From NCBI GenBank assembly GCA_026826555.1, contig JAKSZT010053887.1:65345653-65409652 (forward strand): a stretch of 64,000 nt of DNA. Reading direction: 5' to 3'. Positions within the stretch are counted from its first letter, which is position 1, and every line of letters starts with the position of its first letter. Below are positions 33,480 to 45,672 of the stretch, piece after piece. The notes under the pieces are model-generated. The model saw nothing but the letters and a program-made list of their open reading frames with translations, was not told the origin of the DNA and searched no databases. A program made the translations under genes and the position numbers. Source of the DNA: Tolypeutes matacus (lineage: Eukaryota; Chordata; Mammalia; Cingulata; Chlamyphoridae).

Positions 33480-36360
33480 TGGACAATGTGTTGAGGTTTT
33501 GTTGAGAAATGATTTGTATTCAATAAAATGCACAGGATTAAGTGGACAGCCTAAGGAGATTTACAAATGAACACACTTGTGAAACCATCATGCCAATCAA
33601 GGCAAAAAATATTTTCATCACCCTGAAAAAACACTACTTGTCCCTTTGCAGTCAAACTACCACCAAGAGCAACCACTCTTCATATTTACCTCAAATTAGA
33701 TTAATATTTGTTGGTTTAGAAATTTACATAAATGAAATAATACAGCATGTACTCCAAGAATAATTGTAGACTTTTCTTTTTCTCCTTTTATTTCTGGCAG
33801 GTGTCACTTCATTATTTTTGAACCTCTGTTATTCAGTACATTGAAGCTTAAGATTTTTAGGCCCACTTGTTAAATTGACCCTTTTATCTTTATGCATGAT
33901 CCTTATTTGTATCTGGTAGTATTACCCCCTACCACAAAGTCTACTACATCTGATATCATATAGCCATAGCTTAGTGTTTGCATAGTGTATCTTTTCTCAC
34001 GCTTTTACATTCAACTTTCCTATGTTTACAATGCATCTTTTATAAACTGCATAGTGATAAATCTTGCTTATTTATCTACCTTTTAATTGGAGCATTTAGT
34101 CCACTTACATTTGACACAATTATCGATATGCTTGGGCTTAATTCTACCTTATTATTATTTTTCTTCTCTTTGTTATCATCTGATATTTGTCCCATTGTTC
34201 TTCCTCCATTGCTTTTGTTTAGGTAAATTGACTGTTTTTAGTATTCCATTTTTATCTACTGCGTTAATTTTATTTTAAATGTTTTAATTAGTTTTTTTAT
34301 TGCTTTTTCTATTTATTTTTAATTAGTTTTAAGAGTGGTTATTTTAGGATTTCAGTATGCCTCCTTAACTTCTCATCTACTTTGAATTAATATCATACCA
34401 CTTCACATATAATGCAAGAATTTACAGATCAGAATTATTTTACAATCTCATTTTCTTCAGCATAAATCACATCCTGTAGGGACTTTTGTAGTGCTGGTTA
34501 AGTTAGCTTTTTCTTTTTCTTTAGTGACCCTATTCTCTTGGCTTTGTTTATATGAAAGGTTTTTTTCCCCTTCATTTTCACTGAATAAAAAATTCTACAC
34601 AAGTGGGTTGTTGTTGTTTTTATTCAAAGTTCTTTTAAGATACCATTTTATTGCCTTTTGCCTTCCATTATTTCTGCTAAAAAATCAATTATAATGCTTA
34701 ATATTATTTCTCCACTCTCTGTATTGTCTCACCCCTGCTTCTTTTTCTTTCTCTCCCTTCCTTCCTTCCTTCCTCCCTCCCTCCCTCCCTCCCTCCCTCC
34801 CTTCCTTCCTTTCTATTTCATTTTTCTTTCTGTCTTTCCTCCTGTCTCTTTCTCTCTCCCCTCCCCTCCCCTCCCCTCCCCTCCCCTCCCCTCCCCTTCC
34901 CTCTCCTCCCCTCCCTTCCCCTGCCCTCCCCTCCCCTTGCCTTCCCTTCCCTTTCCTTTTCTTACTGGCTACTTTCAAGATGTTCTCTTTTTTTCAAGAT
35001 TTTAGTAGTGTGACTTTGCCATGACCTGGTGTCCTATATTTATCCTACAGAGAGTATTCTATGCTTCTTGGATATATGGATTGATGTTTTAAAGAACTTC
35101 TGAAAATTTTAGGCAGTAATAATTTTTTTTCTTTCCCATTCTTTCTCCTTCCAGGACACCAGCTACATACAGTTTAGGCTCTTTGTTATTATTCCAAAAG
35201 TCATTGTGGTTCATTTTTTTTCAGCCATTTTTCCTATCTGTGTACTCTGATTCTTTTTCTTTTTTCTTTTTTCTTTTCTTTTTTTTTTTTTTTGTTGATC
35301 TATATTCTATTAATCCCATCCAGTAAATTTTTTTTTCAAATATTATGCCTTTTCAGTTCTAAGATTTCTTTTTGGTATTTTAAAGAGATACTATTTCTCC
35401 TGATGTTCCCACTCTCCTCAGCAGCATATTCATCTTTTCCTGTAAATTTAACATGTTCATAATGGTTATTTTCAAGTCCTTTTTTGCTAATCCAATAAAT
35501 ATGCCATCTAGGTATCTTTATCTATTCACTTTTTTACTCATTTAATTATGCACCACATTTACCCACATCTTCACATATCCAGAAAGTTTGAATTATACAC
35601 TGAACTTTATAGATGATACCTTGTTTTGAGTCTTTATTTTCTTATTTCTTATTTCCTTTGGAAGAATGTTGAAGTTTTCTACATGACAGTTAAATACTGG
35701 TTGATCTCCTTTATCCTCTTAAGCTTTCTTATGACATAAGGTCTCTATAAGGTTGCTATTATTATGAGAAAATAGTTTGTTAACTTGAGAAAAGTCATTA
35801 CTCCTAAAATAGTGGCCTTTCTGTACTTCATTGAATTCCTGAAGTGTTACTAAGCTGTCCTCACTGCACAGGACATAAAATCCAAACTCTCACTTTCTAA
35901 GACTGGGAAGCTGCTAAAATCTCTGGTCAGCTAATTTAACAATCCAGTTGTCGTTCTCCAATAGGTTCATTGAAGTCAAGCATTTTAATGTTAAGTTTGA
36001 TCACTTGAATAAGATGGTTTCACCAGATTTTTCTCTTTCATAATTTTGTTTTCCCACTTTAATGAATTGTGTATCTGTGTATTCTCTTTCCCTTCACCAA
36101 ATTTCATCTAATGATTCCTACATCTTAACTGGAGGATTACAGTAATTACAAAAGGGATCGCAAATTGGTGATACTTTAATTCTTTGGTTCTTTTTATGGT
36201 TTAACTAGGTATTCTTCTGTAAAGAAATTCTTTGAAATCTCCCCACCATTTTTTAAATCATTATATATGGTCTTGGGGATTATTTTTCCCTTATAAAATA
36301 TATTAAAACTTTGTTATTATTTTTTTTTGATGAAATTTATAGGTACCTGTAAATTTTTAA
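33480..36360 (-). mobile_element. Old L1/HAL1-like LINE, 2.9 kb, antisense
   Basis: A long T-rich stretch that follows the antisense of an old L1 lineage: ccaatcaaggcaaaaaat, tttagtccacttacatttgac, agtggttattttaggatttcagtatgc, gtagggacttttgtagtgctgg, tgatgttttaaagaacttctgaaaattttag, taatcccatccagta. The many frames here are non-coding on plus. A pyrimidine tract interrupts it at 34739-34965. The subfamily is uncertain and the right edge is soft, as far as the LTR at 36369. Confidence 0.55.
34739..34965. repeat. Pyrimidine tract, (cttc)n, (ctcc)n and (ccctc)n
   Basis: About 225 bp that is almost only C and T on plus: cttcc units, then nine or so ctcc units (34767-34800), then tandem cccct units (34858-34895) and degenerate ones to 34965. 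The minus strand is runs of GGGG separated by A, so G-quadruplex or triplex formation is plausible. The two ~100-codon frames across it are artefacts of this composition. Confidence 0.9.
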
Positions 36361-36368
36361 TATATCCT

Positions 36369-37002
36369 TGTAAAAGTTTGAAGTTTTTTATGGATCCCAG
36401 AAAAGATCATGTTCTTGAAGCAAATCCATTCCCATGGGTGTGGTACCCTTTGATTGGACTAAATTAAGTTGGGGACTTTTGATTTGATTAGTTTAGTGAG
36501 GTGTGACCCAGGTTATGTCTTTGTCCTCTTACTGGAGTTCTTCATAAATAAAGGACACAAAAACCACAGACACACAGATAAAAAGATGCAGAAATGGAAA
36601 GAAGGAACCCAGGAACTCAGAGAGGAACCCAGGAGAGAGAAAAGCTAAGACAAAGCAGCCTAACGCAGAACTAGCAAAGAGTCCTGAAGGAGAGGAGAGA
36701 GACGTATGGACCAACTTTGTCTGCTGTCATGTGCTTGATCACCCACAGATGAGCTTGGGAGAAAGTGGGCCTGGAGAAGACAGAGACCAAGACTGGCAAA
36801 TGCTGCCATTGAGTTTTGCCAAACAGCAGGGGTCCAGGATCACCAGCATCCAACCCTTGATAAGAGAGCATATCTGATGATGCCATGATTTGGACTTTTT
36901 CATAGCCTCTGAACTATAAGCTTTTAATCTAATAAATTTCCATTATAAAAGCCAACGCATTTCTGGTATATTGTTCCCAGCAGCTTTTAGCAAACTAAAA
37001 CA
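36369..37002 (+). mobile_element. MaLR-type solo LTR, family X
   Basis: TG...CA ends (tgtaaaagtttgaag to gcaaactaaaaca). It has a tataaataaagg near 36544 and AATAAA near 36930, giving plus sense. Immediate flanks are atcct and atccc (4 of 5 match), compatible with a 5-bp duplication. It is the reverse-complement relative of 41866-42348 and of the LTRs of the 61.7-kb provirus. The 60-70-codon frames on it are chance. Confidence 0.85.
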
Positions 37003-37138
37003 ATCCCTCATAAATTCTGAGCATCAATCAACTTACAGGGAATTCTGGTAATGGAAGGACCTTTCAGATGTGTTCCTAATTAGACCAGAATGCCAAGACT
37101 TTATACCCTGGCATTAATTCATCATGATATATGGTCCT

Positions 37139-37780
37139 TGTAGCAGTTTGACAGTTTGATATAGCTATGAATTTCAAAGATAGATATTGGATTGTGCTTG
37201 TGGACTGGTCTTTTCATCTGGGCATGATTAAGTTGTGGTTAGGGCTTTGATTGGATCACACCAGTAGGGCATTGAGCCCCACCCCTTGGTGGGTGGGGAA
37301 TCAAATATAAAAGTCATGACAAAGGACAGAGTTGGAGTTTTTATTTGAGTTGGAGTTCTGATGCTGAGTTTTAATGCTGAAGCCCAGGGAAGTAAGCACA
37401 CAGAGGAGCTTGGTCGTGAGGAAGGAGAGAAGGTCCCTGGAAAAATGATAGAGCCGTTCGCCCGATAGTTCACAGCTGGCCTTATGGAGAGAAGCAAAGC
37501 CTAGAGAGCCTCATAGTCTACAGTTGACCTTGTGGAGGAAACAGAGAAGCTGAGCCTGGAGAGAAATGGAGTCACAGGAATAGAGGAACCCAAGAAGCCT
37601 GAACCCTGGCAAATGTCAGCAGCTACCTTGCTCCAACATGTGGCCATAGACTTTAGTGAAGGAAGAAACTTGTGCTTTGTGGCCTTGTGACTGTGGGCTT
37701 CTGTCCCAGATTAATGCCCTTTATGAAAACCAACCAATTATTGGTATTTTGAATCAGCACCCCTTTGGCTGACTAATACA
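37139..37780 (+). mobile_element. MaLR-type solo LTR, family Y, with exact TSD
   Basis: TG...CA ends (tgtagcagtttgacag to ggctgactaataca) and an exact 5-bp flank gtcct at 37134-37138 and 37781-37785. It has a tataaaag box near 37306. It is the reverse complement of 40055-40690 and of the 26.7-kb provirus LTRs. Confidence 0.9.
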
Positions 37781-37785
37781 GTCCT

Positions 37786-38981
37786 TTTAAGTAAGAAGGC
37801 GTGACCTTGGTTAAGCACTTTCTCCAGGGAAGGAAATCCCATATTGAGGCTGGGAATTCAGAAATGTTTTACTGAAGCATTCTCAGGATCTGGAGCTATG
37901 TCTTGAAGGAGAATCTAGGCAATTCATAGGACTGGTCAATGAAATATGTATAAAAGTCTATGTTGACAGTTATTTTTTATAAGTATATAGAACTATGAAA
38001 TCAGTACCTAATAATTTTCAAAAGTAAACTATAACCTGATTATGGGAGTATGAAAAAATTCAGATATAAATTCAAAAATTTCAGAATTACATCTGTCTTT
38101 CCAGCACCATATATTTAGTCTAAAGTGAAATAAAAAGACTTCATATGGAGCAATGTAATTTTAAAAAATTAATAGTTTCAGACTATTGTTAATACGTAAA
38201 TATTGATAAAACTATGTTAATGGCAATTATGTTTGTACTTATATTTTAAAAATAAGTAGTAATAGGGGAAAAACTTCAAACAAAAATTTCATATTTAAAA
38301 AATTTTCACTCAATTTCCAAAGTTGAAAGCAGTTCAAAGAAACATGTATATAAACTGTAGCATTTGTAAATTATAATAGCACACAGCTGTAATTCAGAGA
38401 GAAACTCTAGTCTCTGGAAGGGAAAGGGGAACTGGCAACAATGGGGTGGATATACACATGGTAGATTATCATGGTAAAAATATGGGGTCAGGGGTACAAA
38501 AGATATTCCAATAAAGCAGGGTGCAAGGTGGAGATGAGATTGTAGACCGAATTGGGCTGATTTTCCGGCTGCAGATACAGGGCAGAAACTCCATAACCCG
38601 AGCTTGGACACACAGAACAAAAGTATGTTAGTTTGTGGGTGGCTGATATTTAGAATTGGCCTCATAATGAGTTAAAGCATGGTACAAAAACTGCAGTCTA
38701 TAGAACCAAAGACAAAATATATTTGAGTGAAATGGCCAAGTAGAATACAATAAGGCATCCCTGAAGAGAGATAAACTCTAGAGTGTACATCTCATGGAAA
38801 GGAGGCAGCGTTTACCCCACTCCAGGGGACTGCAAGCCCTGTGGACAGATTTCTTTTTTGCTGTTTCCAGGGAAGCCATTGGTTTCTGATAAATCTTTCA
38901 GCAATTTAATTTGACAATAAAATTTTTATTGTTTTTCAGGTAAAATTCCATTCTATGCAATCTTTAATTTATTTCTTCTAG
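37786..38981. other. Unassigned stretch
   Basis: AT-rich on both sides of a more balanced segment (38390-38660), which holds a 119-codon minus-strand open frame (38306-38665) of no recognised family. No repeat is named with confidence. Confidence 0.35.
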
Positions 38982-39073
38982 ACTACAGATTGTTATCTTG
39001 CTTCTCTTTATGGTCAAGGATGTTCCACTGATCCCAGAGATTGGAAAGGGCTTATTTTACAGTTGGGAGCTAA
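38982..39073 (+). CDS. Possible 92-bp internal exon
   Basis: Preceded by a pyrimidine-rich acceptor (tttatttcttctag) and followed by a consensus donor (aa|gtaagt). Two of the three frames are open for the full 92 bp. One reads with TDCYLASLYGQGCSTDPRDW, the other with IVILLLFMVKDVPLIPEIGK. I recognise neither, and no partner exon was found. The double splice consensus makes it worth testing, but such signals occur by chance in AT-rich DNA. Confidence 0.3.
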
Positions 39074-39199
39074 GTAAGTATGGTGAAATCTAGCATTTAA
39101 AGACTGCAAATACACCTACCCCAAACCAAAACAAACAAAGAAAACTTTGCTATATTAAATTTTTCAAATCACTGCTATAATACAAAAACTATTTAATTA

Positions 39200-39350
39200 T
39201 CTCAAAAGTCTTTTGTAGTAAATAGTATTCTAACTGTTTTTAGAAAATGAAAAATTTGAAGTTCAAAAGGTGAAGTGACTGACTCCCATCTTACAGGCAG
39301 CACACGAAAGCCTGGGACTTGATTCATTCTTCCAAGTCTTGCCATTCTCT
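39200..39350 (+). mobile_element. MIR-like fragment
   Basis: The order gtagtaaatagtattctaactg, aaaatgaaaaatttgaag, caaaaggtgaagtgactg and tcttacaggcagca resembles the MIR tail half. Weak. Confidence 0.35.
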
Positions 39351-40050
39351 GTGTGCTCCTGAAAAAGCAGACAGAAGTAAAGCTTTATACCGTAGCAGGC
39401 TGTATTGGGATGATTTCTGCTGTAAATAGCAGAAACGTCTCTCAAACTGACCCAAGTAATAACATTGGTCATATAATCATGGCGCTGACTATATTTCTCA
39501 GGGATTCTCTTGATTTTGCTCTCTCTCTTGTGCTGGTTTTGTCATCAGATGACTTCTTTATTTTTGCAGGATGGGTACTTAGCAGCAAATAAGACAATAT
39601 GCTCTCACACTACATTCACATCTAGGAAGACAGAGAAACTGTGACTTCCACAACATACCAAGGCACTACTGGCAAAAGTCTCTATATGGTTCATTGGCTG
39701 AAAAGTCTTAAATTGGCATAAATCTGAGCCAAATGCAGGCAGGAGGGATGAATAGACTAAACAGTTCAGACTACTGAGTAGAACAGAGTCAATTTCTAAG
39801 ATTTCATTGCTATGACACAGTGTACACAGTGTGAAACAGAGGATGGAAGGTCCCTTTTAGTGAGCAGGATGGTTCATGACAGGTAAAGCAGGTAATCCCT
39901 GGTTGATGTGCATAGCCCTTGGTTCTGCTCTAAATATGTTGCAAATATCTAGGTAAAAATGACATCGGTATCTCGGAAGTCTTTGAAGCTCTGAAGCCAT
40001 CTCTGAAGAAAGGACTTTCTTCTTTTAGCTAGTGTCATGTTTGACCTCGG
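39351..40050. other. Unassigned, repeat-like, no gene
   Basis: 39390-39930 resembles an old mammalian repeat that I cannot name with confidence (for example aagccatctctgaagaaagg and a ctcaggga... block). No exon is supported. Confidence 0.3.
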
Positions 40051-40054
40051 ACAC

Positions 40055-40690
40055 TGTATAAGTCAGCAAAAGGGGTGCTGATGCAAAATACCAGAAATCG
40101 GTTGGTTTTTATAAAGGGTATTTATTTGGGGTAGAAGTCCAGTTACCAGGCCATAAAGCAGAAGTTACTTCCCTCACCAAAGTCTATTGCCATGTGTTGG
40201 AGCAAAATGTCTGCCAACGTCTGTGAGGGTTCAGGCTTCCTGGGTTGGTCTCTTCCCAGGCCTTGCTTGTCTCCAGGTTCAGCTCCTCTGCTATCTCCAC
40301 AAGGTCAGCTGTAGACTATGAGGCTCTCTAGGCTTTGCCTCTCTCCACAAGTCCAGCTGTAGACTATCAGGCAAACAGCTTGTTTCTCTTCCCGGAGCCT
40401 TCTCTCTTTCCTCACCACCAGGCTCCTGTGTGTGTTCACTTCCCGGGGCTCCAGCATTAAATCTCAGCATCAGAACTCCAACATCAAAAAAAAAAAAAAA
40501 CTCCAACTCTGTCCTTTGTCATGTCTTTTATCTTTGAGACCCCACCGACCAAGGGGCGGGGCTCAACACCCTACTGATGTAGCCCAATAAAAGCCCTAAT
40601 CATAATTTAATCATTCCCAGATGAACAGACCAGTTTACAAGCATAAGCCAATATCTCTTTTTGGAATTCATAACTATATCAAACTGCAAA
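40055..40690 (-). mobile_element. MaLR-type solo LTR, family Y
   Basis: Starts tgtataagtcagc and shares ttggtttttataaaggg, tttggggtagaag and aaagccctaatc with the provirus LTRs at 26.7 and 28.9 kb. An A15 run at 40486-40500 is an expansion. The right end is blurred (caaactgcaaaaatgctaca) and I found no target duplication. Sense is minus. Confidence 0.83.
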
Positions 40691-41860
40691 AATGCTACAG
40701 ATGCATTAAGTATTTTTTTGGTCAGGTTCATTGATCAGGTATTCCAGACCAATATTATCCACATCAAAGAGTTGCTCTCCTGTCCTGTTTGTGGAGAAGA
40801 AATTTATCTCACTTTTCAAATCAGAATAAAGTAATTATTTAGGAAGCTATCCATGCAATTAAATTCAACAAATATATATTGAGTAACTTGTGAGTCAAAA
40901 ACAATTTTCTTTAGCACTAGGTCATAACATATCTCCGTTTACACTGTATTCATATATTATATGTTGCACTTGTTGGTTGATTGCTTGCTCAGCAAATAGC
41001 TTTCTAAAAATTTTTCTTTGTACTTGTGTTTGTAGATTTTAATCTTTCAAGTTGGATTTAAGAAGTCTTAATGAATGCCTTTCCTCCTCAACAATATCCT
41101 TATCATGTGTCCTTCCTCTAATAAAAATGCAAAAATCTTACTGAGTACATGGAAATGTAGTCTTAGAGTGGTTGGATATATGTTCAATAGAAGGGTTTCA
41201 GGTGAAAATTGCCTATAAACCTTTTCCTTTACACATCTCTCATCAGAGTTCTAACCTTTCTGCACGTTCAATCCAGGCTTGATCCAAGGAACTTATGTGT
41301 CAATGTCAATAGTATTTTCTAACAAAAGTTACCTGGTCCTTTTATGATTTTCTTCCTAGAATGTATGCGTTATTAATTAGCACAAGCAGCTTTGTTGCCC
41401 TTCTCTCATCACTTAGCCTAGGCCTGCCTTAGTTCTTTGGGAAGAAAAGTAGATAATGGTAATTTCATTGCATGTATAAGAGAGATTTTTATTTAAGATT
41501 CTTCAGTTTTAACATCATTAACGGTTGAGATATATAAACCTTCAGATAGGTAATGTATATACAACATTTTTTGTTTCATTGTGGGGAGCAGATTTTAATA
41601 ATTTTTATGTTGCCCAAATATTCCTAAACATTGGTTCATTTTTTTAAAAACAATAAATATATGGAACGCTAGAAATAATTAAATGGTAAAGAGTTAAATA
41701 TGCTGTTTGTTGTTTTTACTTAGAGACTCTGAAAGTAATATAATTAAAATAATATTGGCTTTTAAATACTATTTTAAATAAATCATAAAAATTTAAATTA
41801 ATACACATTGGACAAAGAAATAAACAAAACATTTTATAATGTCTTTTCTGCGGTGTGAAA
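40691..41860. other. AT-rich sequence without recognised gene
   Basis: Nothing recognised. The sequence between the two inverted LTRs is unique-looking. Confidence 0.4.
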
Positions 41861-42353
41861 GCAGATGTTTTAGTTTGCTAAAAGCTGCTGGGAGCAATAT
41901 ACCAGAAATGGGTTGGCCTTTATAATGGGAATTTATTAGGTTAAAAGCTTAAAGAGGCTGTGAAAATGTCCAAATCAAGACATTACCAGAGATGTGGTCT
42001 CATTGAAAGTCAGATGCTGGCGATCCTGGACTCCTCTCTTAGATATCAAGGCACATGGAGGTATCTGCTTCTCTTCCAGGTCTTGTTGCTTCAACTTCCT
42101 GTTCCATCTGTGGCTTCCTTTCTCACTGTTTCCTCTCTGAGTTCCTGGGTTCCTTCTCCTGTCCCTGTGTCTTTTTCCCTGTTTTCAGTCCTCCATTTAC
42201 AAAGGACTCCAGCTAAAGGACCAAAATCCACCCTGGATCAGGCCCCACTGAAGTAATCCAATTAAAGAGTCTCACACCTACAAGAATGGATTAACTTTAA
42301 GAACATGATCTTTTTCTGGGATCCACAAAAAATCTTCAAACTGTCACAGCAGA
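41861..42353 (-). mobile_element. MaLR-type solo LTR, family X, with exact TSD
   Basis: The LTR is 41866-42348 (tgttttagtttgctaaaagc to aaactgtcaca). It is flanked by exact 5-bp copies gcaga (41861-41865 and 42349-42353). 483 bp. It is the reverse-complement relative of 36369-37002. The 98-codon frame on it is chance. Confidence 0.9.
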
Positions 42354-42689
42354 TAATTATCTCATTCTTTTCCAAATTAATTTGGATTTCATAGGTCTAA
42401 AGAAGAAAAAAAAAAAGTTGAATCTATTGAAGATTTTAAAAGCCCTGAATAATAATATATTTTATCAGTACAAGGTTACCCTGTTATGCTTTTAAAATAT
42501 TTATTATTTGACTTTGCTTTGAATTGTGTAAAATTTTGATTCATGCTTAAAGTTTGATATATAAACTAATTTCACAAATAAGAAATGATTTTTAACAAAT
42601 AGGATTTTAAAAATTCATACCCAATTATAAGATTAAATACTATCCTAAGGAAATGTGGAATGGATTCTAACTTGCACCACAAATGAAGA

Positions 42690-42860
42690 CTTACTAATAT
42701 GACTTACTATTGAATATTTTATCTGTTATGAACAAGGTATTGAAGAAGGCTCTTTACAGAAATTACTTAGTTTAATTATCTTCAACAGCTCATCAGGCAA
42801 GTATTATTATTCTTATGTAGCACTATTTATACATACTCATTTTCTTAGGAGACATATCCC
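42690..42860 (+). mobile_element. MIR-like fragment
   Basis: attgaatattttatctg, aaggctctttacagaaattacttagtttaatt, caacagctcatcaggcaagtattatt follows the MIR core. Confidence 0.5.
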
Positions 42861-43264
42861 CTTTTATATAGAAGTAGGCTTTGTTGACTTAATAGTCTGT
42901 AAGTCACTAGTGGTCTGGTAGCATATGAGACCCTCTTCCAAGAGCATGTTAAAGGATCATAAGTTGTTGATACAATGATGAACTCTGGACTTTTCTTTGG
43001 TTAAGATATCAGCTTGGATCGGAAGAGCTAATTTATAAGAATATGTTCATGAGATGGTTTTAATGTTTGTAGAGGAATTAAAGAGGAGGGAAGTCCCTTG
43101 CTGAGAGTAGAACTTAATGGAGAAGAGAGCCATGACAATTTGATTAAGCTTTGGCTACATAGTGTATAACATGTAATCTTATCCCTCTTCCCCACAGTAT
43201 CTTCAGTAAAGTATACGATTCTAGTTAACGCATGGTAAAATTGCATCTCTTTGGTGGGAAGAAT

Positions 43265-43500
43265 AACAGCAGCTGGTAGGTAGTTAGTAAATTCTTATTC
43301 TGAGCCAAATAAATGATTGCATTTATTCCTCAAATGCTATATTTTAATGGTTATACTTTTGCCCTCACTTTAGATGAGAAAACTAAGTATTTAAGAGGTT
43401 ACATCATTTGCCCAAGGTTAAGATAAAGAACCTGTGTTTCTGACGAACTCAGTTCCAAGCCACTATGCCATTGCTGAACTTTCACAGTGCTGATTGTCAA
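43265..43500 (+). mobile_element. MIR SINE
   Basis: cagctggtaggtagttag, ttctgagccaaataaatg, attcctcaaatg, ttagatgagaaaactaag, aggttacatcatttgcccaag and tcagttccaagccactatg run in MIR order. Diverged but clear. Confidence 0.75.
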
Positions 43501-45228
43501 TGTTGCATGAAAAATTTCTCCATACACCCATACTGATTGGTCAATGCTTAAAGATCCAGATCTGAAAGTGTGGACATTCCATTATCAGAGCCCGCGTCTT
43601 GTATCCATACTTTCTCTAGTCAGCCACAAAGCAGGGAGAAGATTTAATTGACCAACCTCTGTAGGCTAGCCTGTCTTCTAGTCATTCCACTGCACTGCTG
43701 CTTCCTCAAGGCTTGTGTCACCGAGGTTTGTCAATTGCCCATTCACAAACTTTCTGCCAAATTATTATGAATGGATTGATGCATGTCAGAGCACATAAAT
43801 CAAGTTAAACTTTACTGGGTATGATTAAAGATCAGTTTGACCTAGGGTTTTTTGAATTCATGTGTTTGTTTGAATCTTCAAAATTTTGAAGAAATGAATT
43901 CTTTAAGGAAAAACTCAATCCCAGTTTGGAAGAGAAATAAGCCCGAGAGGATTTCAGTGTTTTCCCCAGAAATTTAACCTGGGAGAAATAAACCTCACAG
44001 CTTTCATATATTTGAAATAATTATAAAAGTTTAACTTCCTTTTAGTTTGCCTAGATATTGTATCAAGCACCTCTTCTGTGCTACTTTAGATACTTTCTGT
44101 GTCACCTGTTCTCTAGCACTTTGGGCCATTTTCTTAGCCTTGCCATTGTTGCTTGGTAACAAACTCTGGGTACTCTTCAAAAAGTGCCACAGCAACAAAA
44201 CACTACAGTACCTCACACCATAACCAACCTGAATATCTCTTGTCTCCTGCTCTAGAGCTCACATGTTGATACAGAGGTACGAGATGCCAGGGATCATTCT
44301 CAGTGCCTGCAACTTGGAAGTGAAGGGAAATTAATGCCCTACAAATGAACTTCTGAAAATAGAATACAAGACTGGTGGATATATTCTTCTCCCTTCCTTC
44401 CCTACTGTCCTTATAAGCAGTGATTTTTAAATATTCTTAGAAGACATTGAGCAATCAGTTGTGCTTGATAATAAGTGGTGGCCAACTTTGCAATACACTC
44501 TTGTACTGGTTCTCTGTTCTTCCCTCCTTCACTCTCTTTTTCCTGAATTCTGGCTCCATGAGTTTGTACCTTCAAATAAAGTGTTAAGCCTTTGTCTCAG
44601 CTTTTGCACTCTGAGCAATCCAAGCTGAGAAAGGTCGGCCAACTCTCTCAAAAATAGTCTGAGATGGTTATATAGAAGAAAGTGGGATAGAGAGCAAAAC
44701 CATCTGAAGAAAACGAAGGCCTGGTCTTGAGGGGGGAAGATTCAGAACAAAATATCTTTTATGACTAGAAATTATATGTCTATGTTCTTTAACTACAATT
44801 AAAATGGAATTAACCTTTAAGTGACTCTAAAATATTAAATATTTGTGCAGTCTCTGTTTTCTAGGCACCAAATTTTCCATACATTACCTTATAAAGAGGC
44901 ATCAAATTTCATGTCTTCATTGACTTAAAGTAATGGCAAAACCCAGAAATAAAGCCAGATATTCTTTTTAGAGTAAATTCTATATCATCAAACTATAATC
45001 AGAATATTATACATGAATTTACATAAATTACCAAAATAAGAAAGAAAATTTCATGTAACACAAACACAATCACTCTTCAATAATGTCAGTGACTTTGATG
45101 AAATCATTACCCCAAAAACCTGTCTAGTGTGACTTATCTTTGATTTATTTGCTTGAGATTTCTGATATTATTGAGAGTTTCGATATCATGTATCATATTA
45201 TCACCATCCTTCTGAAATGTCCTGATAC
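43501..45228. other. Unassigned; possible LTR tail near 44.5 kb
   Basis: Around 44560-44640 the sequence (tcaaataaagtgttaagcctttgtctcag, ending in agcaatccaagctgag) resembles the 3' end of an ERVL-type LTR, but the rest is unassigned. No exon is supported. Confidence 0.3.
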
Positions 45229-45672
45229 TGTGTGGTGATTTGAAACTGCATGTACCCCAGAAAACCTTGTTCTTAAAGCAAATCCATTCCTATAGGTATA
45301 AACATATTGAAGTAGGAACTTGTGAATAGGTTACTTAAGTTAAGGCATGGCCCAGGTGGGTCTTAATCTTCTTACTGGAATTCTTTATAAATGGGATGAA
45401 TACAGACAGACAAAGCAGAGGACAAAGCTGAAAGTGATGAAACTTGGAAGAGAAAGGAGATAACAGGTGATGCCACCATGTGCCTTGCCATATGACAGAG
45501 GAATCAGGATCGCCGCCAGCCAGTCTTCAGGGAGAAATCATTGTCTTTATGGTGCCTTAATTTGGACATTTTCACGGCCTCAAAACTGTAAACTTGTAAG
45601 TTAATAAATTTCCATTGTTTAAAGCCGATGTATTTCAGGATATCTCCTTTGAGCACCTTTGCAAACTAAAAG
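45229..45672 (+). mobile_element. MaLR-type solo LTR
   Basis: Resembles a common MaLR LTR: tggtgatttgaaactgcatgtacccc, ttcttaaagcaaatccattcc, aagttaaggcatggcccagg, ttactggaattctttataaatggg, gcctcaaaactgtaaacttg, aataaatttcc. The likely ends are tgtgtggtg and actaaaaga. Flanks gatac and gacta are only partly alike. Confidence 0.75.

Noticed and set aside
34658..35005. Two overlapping ~100-115-codon frames (plus and minus) in the pyrimidine tract
   Set aside because: They are low-complexity products of (ctcc)n and (ccctc)n repeats; simple repeats with periods not containing stops stay open on both strands.
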